Part shown: positions 15,492 through 24,568 of the stretch, piece by piece
Layout: each line of letters opens with the position of its first letter
Numbering within the stretch: position 1 is the stretch's first letter
Assembly (NCBI RefSeq): GCF_000282655.1
Contig: NZ_AKIV01000102.1
Location: 1-42,106, forward strand
Length of the DNA: 42,106 nucleotides
Reading direction: 5' to 3'
Origin: Polaromonas sp. CF318
GTDB taxonomy: Bacteria; Pseudomonadota; Gammaproteobacteria; Burkholderiales; Burkholderiaceae_C
Made by a program: the position numbers and the translations under genes
The notes under the pieces: model-generated
Told to the model about the DNA's origin: nothing
The model's database searches: none
The model's input: the letters and a program-made list of their open reading frames with translations, nothing else

Positions 15492-16943
15492 ATGAGATTC
15501 GGCGAACTGCAGCACACCGCCCGGCACTACATCAACGGGCGCTGGGAAACCGGCACCACCACGGGCATCAGCAGCAACCCCTCGGACACCCGCGAAGTGG
15601 TGAGCGAGTATGCGCGTGCCGACCGCAACCAGACCGAAGTCGCGATCCGGGCGGCCTCCGAGGCCTTGCCGCACTGGAGCCACAGCACCCCGCAACGCCG
15701 CGCCGACGTGCTCGACCAGATAGGCAGCGAGATCCTGGCGCGCAAGGAGGAACTGGGCATGCTGCTGGCGCGGGAAGAAGGCAAAACCTTGCCTGAAGGC
15801 GTGGGCGAAGCGGCGCGGGCGGGCCAGATCTTCAAGTTTTTCGCGGGCGAGGCGCTGCGCGTCCAGGGCGAGACCCTGGCATCGGTGCGGCCCGGCATCC
15901 AGGTGGACGTGACGCGCGAACCCGTCGGCGTGGTGGGCATCATCGCGCCGTGGAATTTCCCGCTGGCGATCCCGGCCTGGAAGATCGCACCGGCACTGGC
16001 TTACGGCAACACGGTGGTTTTCAAGCCGGCCGAACTGGTCGCCACCTGCGCCTGGGCGCTGGCCGAGATCATCAGCCGCTGCGGGCTGCCCGCGGGCGTG
16101 TTCAACCTGGTCATGGGCAGCGGCCGGGAGGTCGGGCAGGCGCTGGTCGACCATCCCCTGGTCAACGCGCTGAGCTTCACCGGCTCGGTGGCGACCGGCG
16201 AGCGCATTCTCCAGTCCGCGTCCGCGCGCCGCGCCAAGGTGCAGCTTGAAATGGGCGGCAAAAACCCGTTGGTGGTGCTGGCCGACGCCGACCTTGACCA
16301 GGCCGTCGAATGCGCGGTGCAAGGCTCGTATTTTTCGACCGGCCAGCGCTGCACCGCATCAAGCCGCCTGATTGTGGAGGCACCCGTGCACGACGCCTTC
16401 GTCGCCCGGCTGCGCCACCGCGTCGCCGCGCTCAAGGTGGGCCACGCGCTGGAGCAAAGCATTGAAATAGGGCCGGTGGTCGACCAGGGCCAGCTGGACA
16501 ACAACCAGTCCTACCTGGAGATAGGGCGCAACGAGGGCGCCGAGCATGTCTGGGGCGGCGAATTGCTCGAACGCGCGACACCGGGGCACTATATGAGCCC
16601 GGCACTTTTCCTGGCCAGGCCGGAGCACCGCATCGCGCGCGAAGAGATCTTCGGGCCGGTGGCCTGTGTGTTGCGGGCCGATGACTTTGAGCACGCGCTG
16701 GCCCTGGCCAACGACACGCCTTTCGGCCTGTGCGCGGGCATCTGCACCACCTCCCTCAAGCACGCCACGCATTTCAAGCGCAACGCCGAGGTCGGCATGA
16801 CCATGGTGAACCTGCCGACCGCGGGCGTCGACTTTCATGTGCCGTTCGGCGGGCGCAAGGGCTCGAGTTACGGCCCGCGTGAGCAGGGCCGCTACGCCGC
16901 GGAGTTTTACACCACGGTCAAGACCGGCTACGTGCTGGCCTGA
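15492..16943 (+). CDS. 2-Oxoglutarate semialdehyde dehydrogenase (aldehyde dehydrogenase family)
   Basis: An NAD(P)+-dependent aldehyde dehydrogenase of 483 residues, predicted to oxidise 2-oxoglutarate semialdehyde (2,5-dioxopentanoate) to 2-oxoglutarate, the last step of the pathway. Visible are the NAD-binding GIIAPWNFPLAIPAWK (149-164), the FTGSVATGERI region, general base E253 in LEMGGKNP, and nucleophile C287 in STGQRCTASS. The C-terminal PFGGRKGSSYGPREQG ending is characteristic of the group acting in sugar-acid pathways. It is the first gene of the long plus-strand operon, 54 bp ahead of a sugar-binding protein gene. The substrate is inferred from the flanking dehydratases. Confidence 0.88.
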   Translation: MRFGELQHTARHYINGRWETGTTTGISSNPSDTREVVSEYARADRNQTEVAIRAASEALPHWSHSTPQRRADVLDQIGSEILARKEELGMLLAREEGKTLPEGVGEAARAGQIFKFFAGEALRVQGETLASVRPGIQVDVTREPVGVVGIIAPWNFPLAIPAWKIAPALAYGNTVVFKPAELVATCAWALAEIISRCGLPAGVFNLVMGSGREVGQALVDHPLVNALSFTGSVATGERILQSASARRAKVQLEMGGKNPLVVLADADLDQAVECAVQGSYFSTGQRCTASSRLIVEAPVHDAFVARLRHRVAALKVGHALEQSIEIGPVVDQGQLDNNQSYLEIGRNEGAEHVWGGELLERATPGHYMSPALFLARPEHRIAREEIFGPVACVLRADDFEHALALANDTPFGLCAGICTTSLKHATHFKRNAEVGMTMVNLPTAGVDFHVPFGGRKGSSYGPREQGRYAAEFYTTVKTGYVLA

Positions 16944-16997
16944 ACCACTTCGGATCACGGGAGATTTGTCAGTTTAATTTCAACCAAAGGAGACAAC

Positions 16998-17963
16998 ATG
17001 AAGATCCAACGCCGTACCCTCGCCGCCGCGCTCGCCTGCACCCCCCTTGCCGGTCTGCTGCCGGCTTCCGCATGGGCGCAAAAAGCCATCGTGCTGGGTT
17101 TCAGCCAGGTGGGCGCGGAAAGCGAGTGGCGCACCGCCAACACCGAATCCATCAAATCGGCCGCCAAGGACGCCGGCATCGAGCTCAAGTTTTCGGATGC
17201 GCAGCAAAAGCAGGAGAACCAGATCAAGGCCATCCGCTCCTTCATCGCGCAAAAGGTGGACGTGATCGCGTTCTCGCCGGTTGTCGAGTCGGGCTGGGAA
17301 ACCGTGCTGCGCGAAGCCAAGGCGGCGAAGATCCCGGTGGTGCTGACCGACCGCTCCGTCAATGTGAAGGACACCTCGCTGTACGTCTCCTTCATGGGCT
17401 CCGACTTTGTGGAGGAAGGCCGCAAGGCGGGCCGCTGGCTGGTGGAAAAAATGAAGGGAACAAGCGGGCAGGTCAACATCGTCGAGCTGCAGGGCACCGT
17501 GGGCTCCGCGCCGGCCATAGACCGCAAAAAAGGCTTTGAGGAAATCATCAAGGCCGACCCGAAGTTCAAGATCATCCGCTCGCAGACCGGCGACTTCACC
17601 CGGGCCAAGGGCAAGGAAGTGATGGAAGCCTTCCTCAAGGCCGAAGGCAAGAAGATCAATGTGCTTTACGCGCACAACGACGACATGGCCATAGGCGCGA
17701 TCCAGGCGATTGAAGAGGCGGGCATGAAGCCGGCGAAGGACATCACCATCATCTCCATCGACGCCGTCAAGGGCGCCTTCGAGGCCATGATGGCCGGCAA
17801 GCTCAACGTCTCCGTGGAATGCAGCCCTTTGCTGGGCCCGCAGTTGATGGCCGCGGTGAAGGACATCAAGGCCGGCAAGCCGGTTCAGAAACGAATCGTT
17901 ACCGAAGAGGGAATCTTTCCGATGGAGGTGGCGGCCAAGGAGTTTCCCAAGCGTAAGTACTGA
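16998..17963 (+). CDS. ytfQ: Sugar ABC transporter periplasmic binding protein, YtfQ type
   Basis: A 321-residue periplasmic sugar-binding protein. A signal peptide with twin arginine (MKIQRRTLAAALA) ends at about AWA-Q (27/28). The mature sequence carries LGFSQVGAESEWRTANTES, DAQQKQENQIKAIRSFIAQK, VELQGTVGSAPAIDRKKGFE, and YAHNDDMAIGAIQAIEEAG, all close to E. coli YtfQ, the furanose-form galactose receptor. It is preceded by AAAGGAGA. Its expected partners YtfR/YtfT/YjfF are not next to it but about 4 kb downstream, behind a second complete transporter. In this island L-arabinofuranose or galactofuranose is a plausible ligand; the preference is inference. Confidence 0.92.
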   Translation: MKIQRRTLAAALACTPLAGLLPASAWAQKAIVLGFSQVGAESEWRTANTESIKSAAKDAGIELKFSDAQQKQENQIKAIRSFIAQKVDVIAFSPVVESGWETVLREAKAAKIPVVLTDRSVNVKDTSLYVSFMGSDFVEEGRKAGRWLVEKMKGTSGQVNIVELQGTVGSAPAIDRKKGFEEIIKADPKFKIIRSQTGDFTRAKGKEVMEAFLKAEGKKINVLYAHNDDMAIGAIQAIEEAGMKPAKDITIISIDAVKGAFEAMMAGKLNVSVECSPLLGPQLMAAVKDIKAGKPVQKRIVTEEGIFPMEVAAKEFPKRKY

Positions 17964-17964
17964 G

Positions 17965-17986
17965 CCGTGCCGGCACCACTGCACGG
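17965..17986 (+). promoter_or_regulatory. Intercistronic hairpin after the YtfQ-type gene
   Basis: CCGTGC (17965-17970) pairs with GCACGG (17981-17986). A perfect palindrome GTGCCGGCAC overlaps the left arm. It follows the stop codon by one base and precedes the next Shine-Dalgarno (AAGGAG). No T-run follows. Such structures after binding-protein genes often stabilise upstream mRNA; that role is inference here. Confidence 0.4.
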
Positions 17987-18026
17987 ATACTGCAAGAATC
18001 ATTGACAACAGACAAGGAGACAATTC

Positions 18027-19097
18027 ATGAAGCGTATTTTTCTGAAGACTTTGCTGGCCAGCCTGGCCCTCACCGCCGCCGGTATCGCACCGCTGGCCCA
18101 TGCGCAGGACAAAGGCAGCATCGGCATCTCCATGCCGACCAAGTCCTCCGCCCGCTGGATCGCCGACGGCGACAACATGGTCAAGGTGCTCAAGGAGCGC
18201 GGCTACAAGACCGACCTGCAATACGCCGAGGACGACATCCCGAACCAGCTCGCCCAGATCGAGAACATGATCACCAAGGGCGTGAAGGTGCTGGTGATCG
18301 CCTCCATTGACGGCACCACCTTGTCCAAGGCCCTGCAAAACGCGGCCGACAAAGGCATCAAGGTCATCGCCTACGACCGCCTGATCAAGGGCTCCAAGAA
18401 CGTGGACTATTACGCCACCTTCGACAACTTCCAGGTCGGTGTGCTGCAGGCCACCAGCATCGTCGACAAGCTGGGCCTCAAGCAGGGCAAAGGCCCCTTC
18501 AACATCGAGCTCTTCGGCGGTTCACCCGACGACAATAACGCTTTCTTCTTCTACGACGGCGCCATGAGCGTGCTAAAGCCCTACATCGACAGCGGCAAGC
18601 TGGTGGTGCGCAGCAAGCAGATGGGCATGAACAAGGTGGGTACCCTGCGCTGGGACGGCGCCGTGGCGCAGGCGCGCATGGACAACCTGCTGTCGGCCTA
18701 CTACGGCAAGGAAAAAGTCCACGCGGTGCTGTCGCCGTATGACGGCCTGTCCATCGGCATCCTGTCTTCCCTGAAGGGTGTGGGCTACTGCACCGCGCAG
18801 CAACCCTGCCCGGTGGTCAGCGGCCAGGACGCTGAAATCGCTTCCGTCAAGTCCATCCTGAAAGGCGAGCAGTACTCGACCATCTTCAAGGACACGCGCG
18901 AGCTGGCCAAGGTCACGGCCAACATGGTGGATGCCATGCTGTCCGGCAAAAAACCCGAGATCAACGACACCAAGACTTACAACAATGGCGTGAAGGTGGT
19001 GCCGTCCTATCTGCTCAAGCCCGTGGCCGTCGATGCGTCCAACTGGAACCAGGTGCTGATCGGCAGCGGTTACTACAAAGAATCCCAGATCAAGTAA
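18027..19097 (+). CDS. chvE: Multiple-sugar periplasmic binding protein, ChvE type
   Basis: A 356-residue precursor with signal peptide ending at about AHA-Q (26/27). The mature protein has [53 protein letters not shown], and [17 protein letters not shown], matching ChvE of Agrobacterium, a receptor for arabinose, galactose, glucose and related sugars. AAGGAG precedes the start. Its own ATPase and permease (GguA, GguB) follow directly, the standard chvE-gguAB order. In Agrobacterium ChvE also feeds a chemosensory/virulence sensor; no such sensor is in this window. A GC-rich hairpin separates it from the ATPase gene. Confidence 0.93.
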   Translation: MKRIFLKTLLASLALTAAGIAPLAHAQDKGSIGISMPTKSSARWIADGDNMVKVLKERGYKTDLQYAEDDIPNQLAQIENMITKGVKVLVIASIDGTTLSKALQNAADKGIKVIAYDRLIKGSKNVDYYATFDNFQVGVLQATSIVDKLGLKQGKGPFNIELFGGSPDDNNAFFFYDGAMSVLKPYIDSGKLVVRSKQMGMNKVGTLRWDGAVAQARMDNLLSAYYGKEKVHAVLSPYDGLSIGILSSLKGVGYCTAQQPCPVVSGQDAEIASVKSILKGEQYSTIFKDTRELAKVTANMVDAMLSGKKPEINDTKTYNNGVKVVPSYLLKPVAVDASNWNQVLIGSGYYKESQIK

Positions 19098-19122
19098 GCA
19101 TTCGCTGAAAAAAACGGAACAA

Positions 19123-19152
19123 ACGGCCCCGTGCCGCAAGTCGCGGGGCCGT
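19123..19152 (+). promoter_or_regulatory. Stable intercistronic hairpin between chvE and gguA
   Basis: ACGGCCCCG (19123-19131) and CGGGGCCGT (19144-19152) form a perfect 9-bp stem with a 12-base loop, 25 bp after the chvE stop. No T-run follows, so full termination is unlikely. The likely effect is protection of the binding-protein mRNA and lower expression of membrane components, as in other binding-protein operons. Confidence 0.6.
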
Positions 19153-19195
19153 CAACGCCAAGAGGTGGCAATCACCTTGCATCAAAGGACAGGCA

Positions 19196-20719
19196 TTGGA
19201 AACGATTCTGGAGATGCGCGACATCCGCAAGACCTTTCCAGGTGTTGTCGCGCTGAACAAGGTCAACCTGCGCGTGCGCGCGGGTGAGATCCATGCCATC
19301 GTCGGTGAAAACGGCGCCGGAAAATCAACCTTGATGAAGGTCCTCTCCGGCGTCTACCCGCATGGCTCTTACAGCGGCGACATCGTCTACGAAGGGCAGG
19401 AGCGCCGCTTCCTCGGCATCCACGACAGCGAGCAACTGGGCGTCATCATCATCCACCAGGAGCTGGCCCTGGTTCCGCTGCTGTCCATCGCCGAGAACAT
19501 CTTCCTGGGCAACGAGACTGCGCAGCACGGTGTGATCGACTGGATGGCCGCGCACAGCAAGACGCAGGCCTTGCTGAAAAAAGTCGGTCTCAAGGAATCA
19601 CCAGCCACACTGATCACGGACATCGGCGTGGGCAAGCAGCAGCTGGTGGAAATCGCCAAGGCTTTGTCCAGGCAGGTCAAGCTGCTCATCCTCGACGAGC
19701 CCACGGCCAGCCTCAACGAAAACGACAGCCAGGCCTTGCTGGACCTGTTGCTGGAACTCAAAGGCCATGGCATCACCTGCATCCTCATCTCGCACAAGCT
19801 CAACGAAATCTCCCGCGTGGCCGATGCGATCACCATCCTGCGCGACGGCAGCACCGTGGAAACGCTGGACTGCCGCGAAGAGGCCGTCAGCGAGGACCGC
19901 GTCATTCGCGGCATGGTGGGCCGCGAGATGGCGGACCGCTACCCGCCGCGCCAGCCGGAAATCGGCGAGACCGTGTTTGAGGTGCGCGACTGGAACGTCT
20001 ATCACCCGCTGCACACCGACAGGAAATTCATCAAGGGCGTGAGCCTGCAAGTGCGGCGCGGTGAAATCGTCGGCATTGCCGGGCTGATGGGCGCGGGGCG
20101 CACGGAGCTCGCCATGAGCATCTTCGGCCGGTCCTGGGGTCGCCGCATCAGCGGGCAGGTGCTACTGAACGGCGAGCCCGTCGACGTCGGTACAGTGGAA
20201 AAAGCTGTTCGCCACGGCCTGGCCTATGTGACCGAAGACCGCAAGGGCAACGGGCTGGTGCTGAACGAAGACATCCAGTTCAATGTGTCGCTGGCCAACC
20301 TCAAGGGCGTTTCGAAAGCCGCGGTGATCGACAGCGGCAGCGAATACCAGGTCGCGCAGCGCTACCGGGAAAAACTGCGCATCCGCTGCTCCGGTGTCGG
20401 CCAGAAAGTCCTCAACCTCTCGGGCGGAAACCAGCAAAAGGTGGTGCTCGGGAAATGGCTGTTCACCAGCCCCGAGGTGCTCATCCTCGACGAGCCCACG
20501 CGCGGCATCGACGTGGGCGCCAAGTACGAGATTTACACCCTGATGGCCCAGCTTGCGGCCGAGGGGAAATGCATCATCGTCATTTCTTCGGAAATGCCGG
20601 AACTGCTGGGTATGACGGATCGCATCTACGTCATGAATGAAGGCCGTTTCATCGCCGAGATGCCCACGGCCGAAGCCTCCCAGGAAAAGATCATGCGCGC
20701 GATCGTGAAAGCAAGCTGA
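19196..20719 (+). CDS. gguA: Sugar ABC transporter ATP-binding protein, GguA/MmsA type
   Basis: A 507-residue ATPase with two tandem ABC domains. Domain 1 has Walker [10 protein letters not shown] (37-45) and a degenerate signature [14 protein letters not shown]. Domain 2 has the degenerate P-loop [10 protein letters not shown], signature [14 protein letters not shown] and Walker [17 protein letters not shown]. This asymmetry is normal for carbohydrate-uptake class 2 transporters. The start is a TTG at 19196 with AAAGGAC a few bases upstream; homologues begin with a similar TILEMR sequence, so the TTG is preferred over the internal ATG at 19214. The permease gene begins one base after the stop. 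Confidence 0.93.
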   Translation: METILEMRDIRKTFPGVVALNKVNLRVRAGEIHAIVGENGAGKSTLMKVLSGVYPHGSYSGDIVYEGQERRFLGIHDSEQLGVIIIHQELALVPLLSIAENIFLGNETAQHGVIDWMAAHSKTQALLKKVGLKESPATLITDIGVGKQQLVEIAKALSRQVKLLILDEPTASLNENDSQALLDLLLELKGHGITCILISHKLNEISRVADAITILRDGSTVETLDCREEAVSEDRVIRGMVGREMADRYPPRQPEIGETVFEVRDWNVYHPLHTDRKFIKGVSLQVRRGEIVGIAGLMGAGRTELAMSIFGRSWGRRISGQVLLNGEPVDVGTVEKAVRHGLAYVTEDRKGNGLVLNEDIQFNVSLANLKGVSKAAVIDSGSEYQVAQRYREKLRIRCSGVGQKVLNLSGGNQQKVVLGKWLFTSPEVLILDEPTRGIDVGAKYEIYTLMAQLAAEGKCIIVISSEMPELLGMTDRIYVMNEGRFIAEMPTAEASQEKIMRAIVKAS

Positions 20720-20720
20720 A

Positions 20721-21938
20721 ATGAAGAACGAACCCTCCAACGCCACCATGCCACCGGCCAAAGCCGCGTCCGCAGGCGACAAATCACCGCTGGACTACCT
20801 GAAGCACAACTTCCGGGAATACGGCATGCTGGTCACGCTGGTGGCCATCATGGCCTTCTTCCAGTACATGACCGAGGGCACGCTGATGCAGCCCCTCAAC
20901 CTGACCAACCTGGTGCTGCAAAACAGCTACATCGTCATCATGGCGCTGGGCATGCTGCTGGTCATCGTGGCGGGGCATATCGACCTGTCGGTGGGCTCGG
21001 TGTGCGGCTTCATAGGCGCGATGGCCGCCGTGCTGATGGTGCAGTACGACTGGCACTTCGTGCCCGCCTCGCTGCTGTGCCTGGGTTGCGGCGCGCTGAT
21101 AGGCGCGCTGCAGGGATGGTTCGTCGCCTTCTTTCGCATTCCCTCTTTTATCGTCACGCTGGCGGGCATGCTGGTGTTCAAGGGGCTGGCGCTGGCGTTG
21201 CTGCAAGGCCAGTCGGTGGGCCCCTTCCCCGAGTCCTTCCAGAAGCTCAGTTCCGGCTTCATGCCGGACCTGCTGAGCAGCGAAGGCCTGCGCATGACGT
21301 CGCTGCTGCTGGGCGTGGTGCTTGCCGCCGTGCTGGCGGCCGCCGGCCTGCGCGCGCGGGCTCGCCAGATCAAGCACGGCATCCAGGCCGAGCCCGCCGT
21401 GTTCTTTTTTGTCAAAACCGCGGTGTTCGCCGCGCTGTTGATTTATTTCAGCTACCTGCTGGCTTCCTACCAGGGCCTGCCCAACGTGCTGATCGTGATG
21501 GCCGTGCTGATTTTCCTGTTCCACTTCATCACGGGGCACACCACGATAGGACGGCGCGTTTATGCACTGGGCGGCAACGAAAAGGCGGCCAAGCTCTCGG
21601 GCATCAAGACGGAACGCCTGGCCTTCTACACCTTCGTCAACATGGGCGTGCTGTCGGCGCTGGCGGGGCTGGTGTTCGCCGCGCGCCTGAACACCGCCAC
21701 GCCCAAGGCCGGCCTGGGTTTTGAGCTCGACGTCATTGCCGCCTGCTTCATCGGCGGGGCTTCGGCTTCGGGCGGCGTCGGCAAGGTCATGGGCGCGGTG
21801 ATAGGCGCGTTTGTGATGGGCGTGATGAACAACGGCATGTCCATCCTGGGCGTGGGCATCGACTACCAGCAGGTCATCAAGGGCGTGGTGCTGCTGGCCG
21901 CCGTGTTTGTCGACGTCTATAACAAAAACAAGGCATGA
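20721..21938 (+). CDS. gguB: Sugar ABC transporter permease, GguB/MmsB type
   Basis: A 405-residue inner-membrane permease of the branched-chain/ribose type. Hallmarks include LVIVAGHIDLSVGSVCGFIGA, IPSFIVTLAGMLVFKG and GRRVYALGGNEKAAKLSGI, ending with GVGIDYQQVIKGVVLLAAVFVDV. It is longer than three-helix-core relatives because of a hydrophilic stretch around 185-230 (ARARQIKHGIQAEP), also seen in GguB/XylH-type permeases. It is coupled to gguA, with one base between stop and start, and would form the ChvE-dependent importer. About ten membrane segments are visible. Confidence 0.93.
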   Translation: MKNEPSNATMPPAKAASAGDKSPLDYLKHNFREYGMLVTLVAIMAFFQYMTEGTLMQPLNLTNLVLQNSYIVIMALGMLLVIVAGHIDLSVGSVCGFIGAMAAVLMVQYDWHFVPASLLCLGCGALIGALQGWFVAFFRIPSFIVTLAGMLVFKGLALALLQGQSVGPFPESFQKLSSGFMPDLLSSEGLRMTSLLLGVVLAAVLAAAGLRARARQIKHGIQAEPAVFFFVKTAVFAALLIYFSYLLASYQGLPNVLIVMAVLIFLFHFITGHTTIGRRVYALGGNEKAAKLSGIKTERLAFYTFVNMGVLSALAGLVFAARLNTATPKAGLGFELDVIAACFIGGASASGGVGKVMGAVIGAFVMGVMNNGMSILGVGIDYQQVIKGVVLLAAVFVDVYNKNKA

Positions 21939-21993
21939 ACCCTGCGGCCGTCCCAGAGGCGAATACCGCGGCGCCCGGCGCCGAGCTTTCCCC

Positions 21994-23532
21994 ATGACCC
22001 CGGCCGGCACCTCCACCGACATCGCTCCCGTGCTGGAGCTCTCGGGCATCCACAAGCAGTTTGCCGGCATTGATGCGCTACGCGATGTGCGCCTGCGCCT
22101 GTATCCCGGTGAAATCCATGCCCTGATGGGGCAAAACGGCGCCGGCAAATCCACGCTCATCAAGGTCCTGACCGGCGTGCTGGAGGCCTGCGGCGGCCAG
22201 ATGCAGCTGGCTGGCAAGCCGGTGTGGCCGGCTTCTCCCCTGGCCGCGCAGCGCCTGGGCATCAGCACGGTCTACCAGGAAGTCAACCTCTGCCCCAATC
22301 TGTCCGTGGCGGAAAACATTTTCGCGGGCCGCTATCCGCGGCGCGGCTTTGCGCAGGGATACGGCATCGCTTGGGCCGAGCTGAACCGCCGCGCGCGCGA
22401 ACTCGTCGCGCGCGTCGGCCTGGACATCGACGTCACGCGCCTCTTGTCCAGCTTCCCGGTCGCGGTGCAGCAGCTGGTGGCCATCGCGCGCGCCATCAGC
22501 ATCGAGGCCAAGGTGCTGATCCTGGACGAGCCCACTTCCAGCCTCGACGACGACGAGGTGCAAAAACTCTTTGAGGTCTTGCGCCGTCTGCGCGGCGAGG
22601 GCCTGGCCATTGTTTTTGTGACGCATTTCCTGAACCAGGTCTATGCGGTGTCCGACCGCATCACGGTGCTGCGCAACGGCGGCTGGGTCGGGGAATGGCG
22701 GGCCAGCGAGCTGGGGCCGCAGGCATTGATCGCCGCCATGCTGGGTCGGGAGTTGGCCGCGCAATCCGCAAACGCCCCGGCAACTTCCGCATTTGATGAC
22801 GCGGTGCCGGCGCTTTTGCAGGCCGAAGGACTGGGCCAGGCCGGCCAGTTGCAGCCCGTGGACCTGCGCGTGCGTGCCGGCGAGGTGCTGGGCCTTGCCG
22901 GCTTGCTGGGCGCGGGCCGAACCGAGCTGGCGCGCCTGCTGTTCGGCCTGGAGGCGCCGGACCGCGGGGTGCTCAGGATCGACGGCGGGACAGTCGCTTT
23001 TTCCAGCCCCGCCGACGCGATCCGGCACGGCCTGGCCCTGTGCCCCGAGGAGCGCAAGACCGACGGCATCGTGGCCGAGCTGTCGCTCCGCGAAAACATC
23101 GCGCTGGCGCTGCAAGCCCGCATGGGCATGCGCCGGTTTTTGTCGCGGGCCGAGCAGACCGCGCTGGCCGAACGTTTTGTCCAGGCCATGGGCATCAAGA
23201 CCGCGAGTGTGGACACGCCCATAGGATTGCTGTCGGGCGGCAACCAGCAAAAAGCCATGATCGCGCGCTGGCTCGCGACCGAACCGCGCCTGCTGATCCT
23301 GGACGAGCCGACGCGCGGCATCGACGTGGCCGCCAAGCAGGAAATCATGGAGCAGATCCTGCGCCTGGCGCAGGCCGGCATGGCCGTGATCTTTATCTCC
23401 TCCGAAATGAGCGAGGTGGTCCGTGTGGCGCACCGCATCGTGGTGCTGCGCGACCGCCGCAAGGTGGGCGAGCTGCCGGCCGGCAGCAGCGAAGACGCCG
23501 TTTACGAACTGATTGCGGCCGAGCATGCTTGA
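21994..23532 (+). CDS. ytfR: Sugar ABC transporter ATP-binding protein, YtfR type
   Basis: A second tandem-ABC sugar ATPase (512 residues), starting at the ATG at 21994. Domain 1 has Walker A GQNGAGKST and TVYQEVNLCPNLSVAENIF; its signature is replaced by SSFPVAVQQLVAIARA. Domain 2 has [28 protein letters not shown] and [17 protein letters not shown]. The QEVNLCPNLSVAENIFAGR stretch is characteristic of YtfR. It follows gguB by 55 bp, and its last 8 bp overlap the next permease gene. Its cognate receptor is most likely the YtfQ-type protein encoded 4 kb upstream. Confidence 0.93.
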   Translation: MTPAGTSTDIAPVLELSGIHKQFAGIDALRDVRLRLYPGEIHALMGQNGAGKSTLIKVLTGVLEACGGQMQLAGKPVWPASPLAAQRLGISTVYQEVNLCPNLSVAENIFAGRYPRRGFAQGYGIAWAELNRRARELVARVGLDIDVTRLLSSFPVAVQQLVAIARAISIEAKVLILDEPTSSLDDDEVQKLFEVLRRLRGEGLAIVFVTHFLNQVYAVSDRITVLRNGGWVGEWRASELGPQALIAAMLGRELAAQSANAPATSAFDDAVPALLQAEGLGQAGQLQPVDLRVRAGEVLGLAGLLGAGRTELARLLFGLEAPDRGVLRIDGGTVAFSSPADAIRHGLALCPEERKTDGIVAELSLRENIALALQARMGMRRFLSRAEQTALAERFVQAMGIKTASVDTPIGLLSGGNQQKAMIARWLATEPRLLILDEPTRGIDVAAKQEIMEQILRLAQAGMAVIFISSEMSEVVRVAHRIVVLRDRRKVGELPAGSSEDAVYELIAAEHA

Positions 23533-24568
23533 AAAAAACCACCCCCTCAATGTCATGCGGCACCGGCTGGCCTGGCCGCTGCTCACGCTGCTCCTGCTGT
23601 TGGTGGTGAACACGGTGTTCAATGCCAGCTTTCTGCATATCGAGTGGCGCGACGGCCACCTCTACGGCAGTCTCATCGACATCCTCAACCGGGCCGCGCC
23701 GCTGGTGCTGGTGTCGCTGGGCATGACCATGGTGATCGCCACCCGCGGCATCGACATTTCAGTGGGGGCCGTGGTGGCCATCGCCGCCGCGCTGGCCGCC
23801 TGGATGATAGGCGGCTCGGTGTCGGCGGGCGTGAGCCGTTTCCCGATGCCGCTGGCGATTCTTGCCGCGCTGGGCATCGCGCTGCTGTGCGGGCTATGGA
23901 ACGGGCTGCTAGTCGCCAGGGTGGGTATGCAGCCCATCATCGCCACGCTGATCCTTATGGTGGCGGGCCGCGGCATCGCGCAGCTCATCACCGGCGGGCA
24001 GATCATTACCATCTATTACGCGCCGTTTTTCTTCCTGGGCAGCGGCTACCTGCTGGGCCTGCCTTTTTCGCTGTTTATCGTGGTGCTGGTGTTTGCCCTG
24101 CTGTACCTGGCAGTGACGCGCACCGCCCTCGGGCTGTTCATCCAGGCCGTGGGCATCAACCCGACCGCGGCGCGCGTTGCCGGCGTGCAGGCGCGGCGCC
24201 TGATCGTCGCGGCCTACGCTTTTTGCGGCCTGTGCGCGGGCATCGCGGGCCTGCTGATCAGCTCCAACGTCAAAAGCGCCGACGGCAACAATGCGGGCCA
24301 GCTGCTCGAGCTTGACGCCATCCTGGCGGTCACGCTGGGCGGCACCGCGCTCACCGGCGGGCGCTTCAGCCTGGTGGGCAGCGTGATAGGCGCGCTGATC
24401 ATCCAGACCCTGACCTATGCCATTTATTCGCTGGGCGTGCCGCCCGAGATCAACCTGGTGGTCAAGGCCGTGGTGGTGTTTGTCGTGATGCTGCTGCAGT
24501 CGCCGGAGTTCCGGGCCGAAATCGCCATCTGGGTACGGCGGCCGGCCGTGCGGGGGATGCGGCCATGA
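23525..24568 (+). CDS. ytfT: Sugar ABC transporter permease, YtfT type
   Basis: A 347-residue permease. Visible family motifs are LVSLGMTMVIATRGIDISVGAVVAIAAAL (in parts: VIATRGIDISVGAV), VGMQPIIATLILMVAGRGIAQ, and TALGLFIQAVGINPTAARVAG. The ATG at 23525 lies within the end of ytfR, giving an 8-bp overlap and translational coupling. It ends with an ATGA overlap into the next permease. Two different permeases per transporter (YtfT plus YjfF) is the known YtfQRT-YjfF arrangement, so the pair would form the heterodimeric channel. Confidence 0.93.
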   Translation: MLEKNHPLNVMRHRLAWPLLTLLLLLVVNTVFNASFLHIEWRDGHLYGSLIDILNRAAPLVLVSLGMTMVIATRGIDISVGAVVAIAAALAAWMIGGSVSAGVSRFPMPLAILAALGIALLCGLWNGLLVARVGMQPIIATLILMVAGRGIAQLITGGQIITIYYAPFFFLGSGYLLGLPFSLFIVVLVFALLYLAVTRTALGLFIQAVGINPTAARVAGVQARRLIVAAYAFCGLCAGIAGLLISSNVKSADGNNAGQLLELDAILAVTLGGTALTGGRFSLVGSVIGALIIQTLTYAIYSLGVPPEINLVVKAVVVFVVMLLQSPEFRAEIAIWVRRPAVRGMRP

